NCBI RefSeq assembly: GCF_030348765.1
Contig: NZ_JAUCEU010000007.1
Coordinates: forward strand, 5,801,501 to 5,865,500
Source: Neobacillus sp. CF12
GTDB taxonomy: Bacteria; Bacillota; Bacilli; Bacillales; Cytobacillaceae
Reading direction: 5' to 3'
DNA length: 64,000 bases
Shown: positions 8,274 to 15,191 of the stretch, piece after piece
How positions within the stretch are numbered: the stretch's first letter is position 1
How the letters are laid out: every line of letters begins with the position of its first letter
Translations under genes and position numbers: made by a program
The notes under the pieces: generated by a model
Database searches by the model: none
Told to the model about the DNA's origin: nothing
What the model saw: the letters and a program-made list of their open reading frames with translations, nothing else

Positions 8274-8834
8274 TTATGCCTCTAACAAATGAGAAGGTTC
8301 TTCCTGGGCAGCACCATTTCTCATGAGGTAGAAGGAGTATTGGTCTTTAGGGATTTCATATAAATCGTACACATCACCATTGGCATTCAGTTGCTCATAT
8401 AGTGATTTTCTGGTTTCATTTGCTTTAACAACGTAAGGCAGTTTTTCTGCAGCCTTAATAGACCTGATATTTACTTTACGAATCCTCATAAAGATGGTTT
8501 CAATCCCCATATTGTAAAAAACTTCTTGAAAAAAGGCTTCCTTTGCAGGGCTATTGTAACCTTTTCCATGATATGGCTTTCCTAGCCAAGTACCTAGAAA
8601 ACCTGCATTATCTTCGATATCAAAAAGATTAATGGTACCAATTGGGGCACCCCATTCATCAAGAATCGTCCGTGAAATACATTCACCGCGCTCTTCAGCC
8701 TCAATGGTTTGCTTCGTCATAAAGATAAATTCTTCATAAGAAGAGCATTTTTGGCGCACAAAAGGGAAGACATCTGGATGCGACATTAATTCAAATAATA
8801 CATGGCTGTCATGAAGATCTCGTTTCTTAAGCAT
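8274..8834 (-). CDS. GNAT-family N-acetyltransferase
   Basis: 186 residues of RimJ/RimL-like GNAT type: GTWLGKPYHGKGYNSPAKEAF is the acetyl-CoA loop region, and IETIFMRIRKVNIRSIKAAEKL is the classic following beta-strand and helix with N-x-x-S. The start is MLKKRDLH at 8834, with GGAGGGAAA just upstream. Its leader (8835-8990) carries a degenerate tRNA-like structure and a long competing hairpin, listed separately, which suggests unusual control. The substrate is unknown. Confidence 0.82.
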   Translation of the reverse strand: MLKKRDLHDSHVLFELMSHPDVFPFVRQKCSSYEEFIFMTKQTIEAEERGECISRTILDEWGAPIGTINLFDIEDNAGFLGTWLGKPYHGKGYNSPAKEAFFQEVFYNMGIETIFMRIRKVNIRSIKAAEKLPYVVKANETRKSLYEQLNANGDVYDLYEIPKDQYSFYLMRNGAAQEEPSHLLEA

Positions 8835-8881
8835 TGAATTTCCCTCCATCGGGCAATCCGATCCCATGTCTAAAGAAGCGG

Positions 8882-8931
8882 CCCACCCTCGAAATTTTTT
8901 ATTCAGATAAACTAAAAAATTTCGGGGTGGG
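8882..8931 (-). promoter_or_regulatory. long leader hairpin overlapping the tRNA-like element
   Basis: A 19-bp stem with a single bulged base: CCCACCC plus CGAAATTTTTTA pair with TAAAAAATTTCG plus GGGTGGG around an 11-nt loop. The strand at 8920-8931 is also the 3' acceptor and T-arm strand of the tRNA-like fold, so the two structures exclude each other. It lies about 50 nt upstream of the GNAT start codon. Confidence 0.6.
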
Positions 8932-8987
8932 AATCGAACCCACTAGAACCAGGTATTACTGGTGGCGCACCATTTGCCTTCCCTATA
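8919..8987 (-). ncRNA. degenerate tRNA-like (pseudo-tRNA) structure
   Basis: Read on the minus strand, a near-complete cloverleaf can be drawn. The T-arm is perfect: GTGGG-TTCGATT-CCCAC (8943-8927), with a consensus T-loop. The variable region is 4 nt. The anticodon-like arm ACCAG/CTGGT has a 6-nt loop (8963-8948). The D-like arm GGC/GCC has GG in its loop (8978-8964). The acceptor strands TATAGGG and CCCGAAA pair at 5 of 7 positions. No CCA is encoded and the anticodon loop is short, so this is unlikely to be a working tRNA. It sits in the leader of the GNAT gene. It may relate to the pseudo-tRNA ('tRNA-Other') known in the B. cereus group; I cannot confirm that. Confidence 0.55.
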
Positions 8988-9146
8988 TCATTTTTTTTGT
9001 TGATGAAAAATAATGTGATTTACCCCCAGATTTTTAGGCCTATTTCGGTGTCACTTAGAGTATCATACAAGAAAAAATAAAAAAAATAAATAGGTTTTTT
9101 GTTGTTTTTTCGAGATTATTTATTGGCAAATTTCGGCATATTTCTA

Positions 9147-10268
9147 CTATTCTTTGAAGACTATATTTCCTGCTATCATCGTCCATTTTGGTTTTGCTAA
9201 ATAATGAAAAGGATGGTGACTCCATAGTACTAGGTCTGCCTCTTTTCCTACATCAATACTTCCCAAATGAGTGTCCATCTTCAGGTTCCTTGCTGGCAGT
9301 ATGGTGATTCCTTCAAGTGCTTTTTGCTCCGATAGACCTTCGCGGACAGCGATGCCCGCACATATATTTAAATATTGAATCGGGGTGTAAGGATGATCGG
9401 TTGTTATCGAAACTTCGACACCGTTATTAGTAAGCTCTTGATACGTATTCCATGTTTTGTTTTTTAGTTCAATTTTTGATCTCCGAGTTAAGGTCGGACC
9501 GACAGAAACTTTTAAGTTCATGCCAGATAACTCACTGGCAATTAAATGTCCTTCTGTACAATGTTCGATTCTTAAATCTAGATTGAACTCTTCAGCGAGA
9601 CGTAATGCAGTGATAATATCGTCAGCCCTGTGAGCATGAATTCTAACAGGAATTTCTCGCTTTAAAGCCATAACCAGTGGCGCTACTCTCAGATCTTCAG
9701 GGGTATCTGTGTGGATTGCTTTATAAAACGCTTCCCTCAGCATTCCCATGATCCCCATTCTTGTAATTGAGTCATTATTCCCCTGACTGTGAATTCTTTT
9801 TGGATTCTCTCCCAATGCAAGCTTTAGACCAGCAATTTCCTGGACAATCATTTTTTTAACATTTTTGCCCGTCGTTTTGATAACAGAAGTGGTTCCTCCA
9901 ATTACATTTGCACTTCCAGGCATGACATGTGCTGTTGTGATTCCACTTTTAATTGCGTCAGAAAAAGCAGGATCTAACGGGTAAACACCATCTATAGCTC
10001 TTATATGGGGTGTCATTGCTTCCGCAGTCTCGTTTGCATCATTTCCAGCCCATCCAGTTCCTTCATCGTATAATCCTAAATGAGTATGAACATCAATAAA
10101 CCCTGGTAAAAGATATTGATTATTACAGTCAATGATTTTTGCAGATGAATCGGTATTGAGGTTTTTCCCTACGTTTATTATTTTTCCATTTTCAACCAAG
10201 ACATCCCCGTTTTGAATCGGTTGGGATGTGATGGGATAAACCAGTGCATTTTTCAGAAGTATTTTCAT
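9147..10268 (-). CDS. amidohydrolase (imidazolonepropionase-like)
   Basis: 373 residues of the metal-dependent amidohydrolase superfamily: GFIDVHTHLG metal motif (about 56-65), HAHRADD (about 212), IEHCTEGH (about 234), TTDHPYTP (about 290) and a C-terminal DLVLWSHHPF strand typical of the composite domain. The substrate cannot be read from sequence; family relatives act on cyclic amides or related C-N bonds. The start has AAAGG 9 nt upstream. Positions 9000-9146, downstream of its stop, are AT-rich with no clear gene. It is monocistronic. Confidence 0.85.
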   Translation of the reverse strand: MKILLKNALVYPITSQPIQNGDVLVENGKIINVGKNLNTDSSAKIIDCNNQYLLPGFIDVHTHLGLYDEGTGWAGNDANETAEAMTPHIRAIDGVYPLDPAFSDAIKSGITTAHVMPGSANVIGGTTSVIKTTGKNVKKMIVQEIAGLKLALGENPKRIHSQGNNDSITRMGIMGMLREAFYKAIHTDTPEDLRVAPLVMALKREIPVRIHAHRADDIITALRLAEEFNLDLRIEHCTEGHLIASELSGMNLKVSVGPTLTRRSKIELKNKTWNTYQELTNNGVEVSITTDHPYTPIQYLNICAGIAVREGLSEQKALEGITILPARNLKMDTHLGSIDVGKEADLVLWSHHPFHYLAKPKWTMIAGNIVFKE

Positions 10269-10442
10269 GATAATAAACCTTTCTACACAGTTATAATAGT
10301 ATTTTTACTATTTTATCAACAGTTCTGTTGAAGTGATAGTGAAATTAAATGATTTTTTTAAAAATTACGAAACCTTTTTCTGGTATCAGCGTAAGTATTA
10401 GGGAAAGATAGAAAAAATTATTTCCACTGGGGGAATCCTAAA

Positions 10443-10766
10443 ATGGTAAAAAGTGAAGAAAGAATGCTTGCCGCCATTCTCTATGTAGTTAGTCTTTTTT
10501 TTCCTATTATTGGGCCACTTGTTATTTGGTTAATCAAAAAAGATGAGTCATCATTTATTAATTATCATGGAAGAGAATATTTTAACTTTTTCATCTCATA
10601 CACAGTTTATTCAGTAATAAGTGGAATCTTAGTCTTCCTCCTCGTTGGTATTTTCTTATTATGGATTTTGGGAATTATGGCACTAGTATTTACAATCATC
10701 GCAGCAGTAAAGGCTTATGAAGGAAATGAATATCGATTCCCTTTAGTTTTTAGAGTAATTAAATAA
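10443..10766 (+). CDS. small membrane protein, DUF4870/Tic20-like
   Basis: 107 residues with three to four hydrophobic segments (about 8-28, 45-75, 75-92). The pattern SFINYHGREYFNFFISY after the first helices is typical of DUF4870-type membrane proteins. The site is ACTGGGGGA ahead of ATG 10443. In the B. subtilis sigY operon a comparable small membrane protein precedes YxlE-YxlF-YxlG, and the same order follows here, although a terminator separates this gene from the next. Confidence 0.75.
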   Translation: MVKSEERMLAAILYVVSLFFPIIGPLVIWLIKKDESSFINYHGREYFNFFISYTVYSVISGILVFLLVGIFLLWILGIMALVFTIIAAVKAYEGNEYRFPLVFRVIK

Positions 10767-10780
10767 GGTAGACCACCCAG

Positions 10781-10808
10781 CCCAGCAAAAAAAAATTTGC
10801 TGGGTTTT
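10781..10808 (+). terminator. intrinsic terminator
   Basis: CCCAGCAAA / TTTGCTGGG followed by TTTT. Confidence 0.8.
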
Positions 10809-10869
10809 GAACGTTTTTATAGTTCAAACGTCATATCTTTATAAAAAGTATAAAAGGGGGAATTTTTCA

Positions 10870-11070
10870 ATGGAATTATTAGAAGGGCTAAACTGGGGAT
10901 TAATTGCTCCATTATTTATTATCCAGTTAATCTTACTAATCGTATCACTCGTTGATTTATCACGAATTGAAAAGACAAATGGTCCCAAACTTCTTTGGGT
11001 GTTTATTATCATCTTTGTAAATATAATTGGTCCCATTCTTTATTTTGTTATTGGAAGGAGAAATGATTGA
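10870..11070 (+). CDS. PLDc_N-domain membrane protein (YxlE-like)
   Basis: 66 residues, two membrane helices, and the PLDc_N signature VSLVDLSRIEKTNGPKLLWVF ahead of NIIGPILYFVIGRR. The start is ATG 10870, with AAAAGGGGG about 10 nt upstream. Its stop overlaps the ATG of the ABC ATPase gene (TGATG), so the two are translationally coupled. This matches the yxlE-yxlF-yxlG order of the B. subtilis sigY operon, but no sigma or anti-sigma gene is visible here. Confidence 0.8.
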   Translation: MELLEGLNWGLIAPLFIIQLILLIVSLVDLSRIEKTNGPKLLWVFIIIFVNIIGPILYFVIGRRND

Positions 11071-11978
11071 TGTCTCTCATCCAAATTAAAGAACTGAAAA
11101 AGAATTTTCAAGGTAATGAAGTAATAAAGGGACTGAACTTTAAACTTGAAAAGGGCAAGTGTATTGCCCTCCTTGGTCCAAATGGTGCAGGTAAAACGAC
11201 GACACTTCGCATGTTATCAGGATTAATGAAGCCCTCTGAAGGGTCTATCACATTTAGTGATGCTAAAAAGGACGGCGATATTCGCCATTTAATAGGATAT
11301 TTACCACAGTTTCCTGTTTTTTATGAGTGGATGTCTGGTTTAGAATTTCTTCAGTATGTTGGAAAGCTTGCAGGATTAACTAGTAAAGAAGCGAAGGAAC
11401 GTTCCTTGGAATTGCTTGAACTTGTTGGAATCAATGACGCGAAAAACCGGAGAGTAGGTAAATACTCTGGCGGGATGAAACAAAGGCTCGGAATCGCACA
11501 AGCAATTATTCACCGTCCTCAGCTCCTTTTGCTGGATGAACCGGTTTCTGCGCTAGATCCATTTGGGAGAAGAGAAGTGCTCGAACTGCTCGAAGGATTA
11601 AAAAAAGAAACAACAATCCTTTTCTCGACTCACATTCTCAATGATGCAGAGGAAGTGTGTGATGAGATATTATTTTTACATAATGGAGAAATTGTAGAGT
11701 CCGGTACAATGGAGGAATTACGTGAGCGGCACCAACAAGCAAAAATAGACTTTATATTCCGTAAGAAAACCGGTGAGATGGAAAGTGCACTCAAAAATCA
11801 TTCCTTAACACAATCCATTTTAGTAAATGGAAATGTGATTAGTGTGTTTGTTACGAATGTAGAGCAAGCCAGAAAAGAGTTGTTAAAATTAATTTTTGAA
11901 AATGACTGGCATTTGGATAAATTTGAAGTGAGCAGTATGACACTTGAAGATGTATTTATGAAAGTGGTGGGGAAATGA
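11070..11978 (+). CDS. ABC transporter ATP-binding protein (YxlF-like)
   Basis: 302 residues. Walker A GPNGAGKTT (about 38-46), Q-loop LPQFP, signature KYSGGMKQR, Walker B LLLLDEPVSALD and switch FSTHIL. The C-terminal 80 residues (about 220-302) are the usual extension of CcmA/YxlF-type exporters. It pairs with the permease that overlaps its 3' end by 4 nt. The exported substrate is unknown. The start is ATG 11070, with GGAAGGAG upstream; TTG 11067 is a less likely choice. Confidence 0.9.
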   Translation: MSLIQIKELKKNFQGNEVIKGLNFKLEKGKCIALLGPNGAGKTTTLRMLSGLMKPSEGSITFSDAKKDGDIRHLIGYLPQFPVFYEWMSGLEFLQYVGKLAGLTSKEAKERSLELLELVGINDAKNRRVGKYSGGMKQRLGIAQAIIHRPQLLLLDEPVSALDPFGRREVLELLEGLKKETTILFSTHILNDAEEVCDEILFLHNGEIVESGTMEELRERHQQAKIDFIFRKKTGEMESALKNHSLTQSILVNGNVISVFVTNVEQARKELLKLIFENDWHLDKFEVSSMTLEDVFMKVVGK

Positions 11979-12754
11979 GCCAGTGGTTGACGCTTTTTCA
12001 AAAAGAGATTCTTGAAATGTGGAGAAATTTAAAATGGATCTGGGTTCCTATTACCTTCATACTATTAGGTGTTTCAGAACCGTTAACGAGTTATTATTTG
12101 CCGCAAATCATTAAATCATTTGGCGGCTTGCCTGAAGGATCAGTAATTGATATATTACCACCAACAGCTGGAGCGGTACTTGCTTCAGGTCTTAGCCAAT
12201 ACTCAACGATTGGGGTGTTAATCATTGTTTTAGGTACAATGGGTGTCATTGCAGGCGAAAGAAAAAGTGGTGTGGCAGCAATGATTTTAGTAAAACCAGT
12301 CTCCTATTTTTCTTACGTTACTTCTAAATGGGCGGGCAGTCTTTTATTAGTATGGTTTTCATTATTTATTGGATATCTATCAACTTGGTATTATACTGGG
12401 CAGTTATTTGAGTGGGTAGATTTTGGGGAATTCCTGCAGTCGTTTGTTTTATTTGGATTGTGGTTGACGGTTGTGTTAACGGTCACTGTATTCCTTAGTT
12501 CGGCTCTCTTAGCGCCGGGTATGGCAGGTTTTATTTCTTTGGCATTGACACTAGTAGTTAGTATTGTTAGCGGCGCACTCTCTCATTTACTAGAATGGAG
12601 CCCATCCCAATTAACGAGTTATGCGAGTGCTTTGCTCATAGTGGGGGAACTTCCGGATGATACGATGCCAACGGGTTTATTGGCCATCCTAGCCATTGTC
12701 ATTCTACTATGGTTAAGTGTATTCCTATTTAAGAAAAAAGAGCTTGCATCTTGA
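11975..12754 (+). CDS. ABC transporter permease (YxlG-like, ABC-2 type)
   Basis: 259 residues with about six membrane helices in the ABC-2/NosY-like layout. The N-terminal cytoplasmic stretch TLFQKEILEMWRNLKW is followed by helix 1. GERKSGVAAMILVKPVSYFSYVTSKW is the conserved coupling region. It overlaps the ATPase gene (ATGA) and forms one exporter with it. A terminator follows. Confidence 0.85.
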   Translation: MSQWLTLFQKEILEMWRNLKWIWVPITFILLGVSEPLTSYYLPQIIKSFGGLPEGSVIDILPPTAGAVLASGLSQYSTIGVLIIVLGTMGVIAGERKSGVAAMILVKPVSYFSYVTSKWAGSLLLVWFSLFIGYLSTWYYTGQLFEWVDFGEFLQSFVLFGLWLTVVLTVTVFLSSALLAPGMAGFISLALTLVVSIVSGALSHLLEWSPSQLTSYASALLIVGELPDDTMPTGLLAILAIVILLWLSVFLFKKKELAS

Positions 12755-12783
12755 AACTATTTGGAAGCTATATAGCAATAAGT

Positions 12784-12813
12784 GAAGGGGCCATCAAATG
12801 GCTTCTTTTTTTC
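12784..12813 (+). terminator. intrinsic terminator of the YxlEFG-like cluster
   Basis: GAAG..GCCAT-CAA-ATGGC..CTTC followed by a run of seven T. Confidence 0.75.
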
Positions 12814-12899
12814 TAGTAATTTACGAAAAAACTCCTATCATTTTTTTTGTCAATGATTAATAGAATAAATATAAGAGGGACAGATAAGGAGTTTTCACA

Positions 12900-13685
12900 A
12901 TGAAAATAAATGAATTTTACCGTGGTAATGCCAATATTACGTTGAATGGAAGTATAGCATCGCTAGTTCCGGCCATTTTTATCGGTGTAGGAAATCTATA
13001 TTATTTTCGAGATGAGCAATTGATGTTATTCACGATACCTTTTGTTGTTTACAGCCTGATAAGTTTTCAAATCTATCTTTTTAGATTGAAACAATCAATT
13101 TCGATTGAGAGAAACATGCCTCTATCCCCAAGCAATTATCGGGATATATTTGAAGCGAGAAATCTTGTTGTCGTTTTTATGAACCACCAACAGCCCTGTG
13201 TGAATCTTTTTTTTCCGGATGGACATCAAGCAGGAATGATAAAGAAATATAGACAAAAAGGTTTAATTCTGTTTAGGAAACATAGAATATATGCACTTTA
13301 TAATAATCAAGACAAGATGATTGGTTTTTTTAACATAAAGCAGAAAAAGTCATTAATTATCGAGGTGTATGATCAAAATAAGAACTATATCGGCTGCTAT
13401 GAAAAAGAAAAAATAACTTTGTTCAAAAAAAAGAAAGAACTAATGGATGAAAAAGGTCGTTTTATTGGTTCTGTAGAAGGTTCGGCTTATTTTATGGACG
13501 AACGTGTCTATAATCAATCTAAGCAGCTGGTCGGACAACTCAGGCGGGGGTGGATGCCTGTTGAATGGAGCGGCCGCTTTCCTGAATCGAATACTCCCGT
13601 TCTTTCACTTTCAGAAACCTTATCAGAAAAGGACAAGCTTTTAAGGATGTCCTTTTTAATCAATGAATATTTTATTGAAAGGTAA
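12900..13685 (+). CDS. membrane-anchored protein with tubby/LURP-like beta domain (tentative)
   Basis: 261 residues: two N-terminal membrane helices (about 18-36 and 42-62), then a soluble, beta-strand-rich domain with repeating motifs of the type 'IIEVYDQNKNYIGCYEKEKI' and 'LMDEKGRFIGSVEGSAYF'. These repeats of a hydrophobic strand, D-x-x-G/N, then a strand suggest a tubby-C/LURP-one-like beta barrel; this is inference. AAGGAG lies 8 nt upstream of the start. The function is unknown, and it sits immediately upstream of dapF. Confidence 0.65.
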   Translation: MKINEFYRGNANITLNGSIASLVPAIFIGVGNLYYFRDEQLMLFTIPFVVYSLISFQIYLFRLKQSISIERNMPLSPSNYRDIFEARNLVVVFMNHQQPCVNLFFPDGHQAGMIKKYRQKGLILFRKHRIYALYNNQDKMIGFFNIKQKKSLIIEVYDQNKNYIGCYEKEKITLFKKKKELMDEKGRFIGSVEGSAYFMDERVYNQSKQLVGQLRRGWMPVEWSGRFPESNTPVLSLSETLSEKDKLLRMSFLINEYFIER

Positions 13686-13749
13686 GGATTGTGTAAATCT
13701 TGCCTAATATTTGATAGAATAAGGTATAAAAATTGCGGAGGTATTTGGC

Positions 13750-14730
13750 GTGCAAATTGAGTTAATTAAAGGTCATGGTTCAGGAAATGATTTTCTCTTA
13801 ATCGATGAAATAACGAATTCTTATTCGTTTTCAGACAATGAAAGGGCAGAACTTGCCACTTTATTATGTAATCGAAATTCTGATTTAGGCGCAGATGGTA
13901 TCCTTTATATTATGAACAGCAATCATGCTGATGGAAGAATGAGGGTATTTAATGCAGATGGGTCAGAAGCTTCCATGTGTGGGAATGGTCTTCGATTAGT
14001 TGCCAGATATGTGTGTGAAATGCTGGGGCTGAATGAGGCGATAATTGAAACAATGAAAGCGGATTTAAAGGTCAGTAAACAAGAGGATATCTATCCAGGT
14101 TTAACAACGTACCAAGTGGAAATTTCACCGGTTTCGTTTCTTTTGAGTGATTTGCCATTGAATATAAATGAACCAAACTTAATAAATGAAAAAATACCTG
14201 AGCTTTCAGAAGAGTTAACGTTTTCTGCGCTTGCGGTTCCGAATCCGCATTTAATCTCTGTGGTGGAAACTGAGCAAATGAAATCAGATATTCAGAAGAA
14301 AATAAGTGAAAAAGTGAATAATCCCAATGAGTTATTCCCTGATGGGGTGAATGTCAGTTTTGTAAAATCACTGGAAACGGGCAGTATTTATGTAAATACT
14401 TTTGAACGCGGGGTAGGTTTCACAAATGCTTGTGGAACAGCCATGTCAGCATCGTCACTAGTAACATGCCTACAGGGGTTAAATAGCGTGGAAGAGACGA
14501 TTAATGTTTATAATAACGGCGGAAAAGTGCAATGCGTCGTCCATGAAAATGACGAGAATTATTACATTGATTTGATTGGAAATGCAACGTACCTATACAA
14601 AGCTGGTGTTGAAGTTGACCTCGGAAGCGAAACCTTTACGGTTCGTTCTAAAGAAGAATTTGCTGAGCAGCAAACCTATGAAAAACTACAGGCAGAAGCT
14701 CAAGCGTATCTTCGGGAAGCTGGATTGTAA
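13750..14730 (+). CDS. dapF: diaminopimelate epimerase
   Basis: Converts LL- to meso-diaminopimelate for lysine and peptidoglycan synthesis. Both active-site cysteines are present: ASMCGNGLR (about residue 76) and FTNACGTAMS (about 230). The HGSGNDFLLID substrate-binding start is intact. At 326 residues it is longer than the roughly 280 of most orthologues; the extra length is mainly a C-terminal tail (EEFAEQQTYEKLQAEAQAYL). The start is GTG with GGAGG 9 nt upstream. It is followed by a strong hairpin and then the tandem repeat. Confidence 0.95.
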   Translation: MQIELIKGHGSGNDFLLIDEITNSYSFSDNERAELATLLCNRNSDLGADGILYIMNSNHADGRMRVFNADGSEASMCGNGLRLVARYVCEMLGLNEAIIETMKADLKVSKQEDIYPGLTTYQVEISPVSFLLSDLPLNINEPNLINEKIPELSEELTFSALAVPNPHLISVVETEQMKSDIQKKISEKVNNPNELFPDGVNVSFVKSLETGSIYVNTFERGVGFTNACGTAMSASSLVTCLQGLNSVEETINVYNNGGKVQCVVHENDENYYIDLIGNATYLYKAGVEVDLGSETFTVRSKEEFAEQQTYEKLQAEAQAYLREAGL

Positions 14731-14741
14731 TAATGGGGGAA

Positions 14742-14768
14742 AGGTCACATAGAGATTCTATGTGACCT
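14742..14768. terminator. hairpin terminator after dapF
   Basis: AGGTCACATAG / CTATGTGACCT, 11 bp. The T-rich stretch TATCTATTTTTA follows. Confidence 0.75.
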
Positions 14769-14802
14769 TATCTATTTTTAAATGGACTAGATTGGGGGGA
14801 TC

Positions 14803-15114
14803 CTGGAGTGACCGAAGAGCATGCAGAAATGGGATTTGGGTCAATGCAGGTAGGCTGGAGTGACCGAAAAGCATGTAGAAATGGGACTTGAGTCAATGCA
14901 GGTAGGCTGGAGTGACCAAAGAGCGTGCAGAAATGGGATTTGGGTCAATGCAGGAAGGCTGGAGTGACCGAAAAGCATGTAGAAATGGGACTTGAGTCAA
15001 TGCAGGTAGGCTGGAGTGACCAAAGAGCGTGCAGAAATGGGATTTGGGTCAATGCAGGTAGGCTGGAGTGCCCGAAGAGCATGTAGATAATGCATTTGGG
15101 TCAATATGGCAGGA
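14803..15114. repeat. six-copy 52-bp tandem repeat
   Basis: Six consecutive units of exactly 52 bp start at 14803, 14855, 14907, 14959, 15011 and 15063, each beginning CTGGAGTG(A/C)CC. Two variant types alternate (AAGCATGTAGAAATGGGACT against GAGCGTGCAGAAATGGGATT) as B-C-B-C in units 2-5, so the recent amplification unit was probably 104 bp. There is no spacer diversity, so it is not CRISPR. It has no open frame and lies between the ends of dapF and ligD. Confidence 0.95.
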
Positions 15115-15128
15115 GCCTGGAAATCTCT

Positions 15129-15171
15129 ATAGTGACCGAAACCGAACTTAAAGCAAGATACCGGTCACTAT
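15129..15171. repeat. inverted repeat beside the tandem array
   Basis: ATAGTGACCG (15129-15138) is repeated in inverted form as CGGTCACTAT (15162-15171). The core AGTGACCG is shared with the tandem repeat units. It lies just downstream of the ligD stop (minus strand) and may act as its terminator, although the T tract is poor. Confidence 0.65.
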
Positions 15172-15191
15172 GAATAGGTAATTAATCAATG

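Noticed and set aside
8919..8987. Annotating this as a functional tRNA
   Set aside because: The acceptor stem has two mismatches, the anticodon loop has six bases and CCA is absent; reported instead as a tRNA-like element.
14803..15114. Regular repeats suggesting CRISPR
   Set aside because: The units are contiguous with no unique spacers and there are no cas genes; it is a plain tandem repeat.
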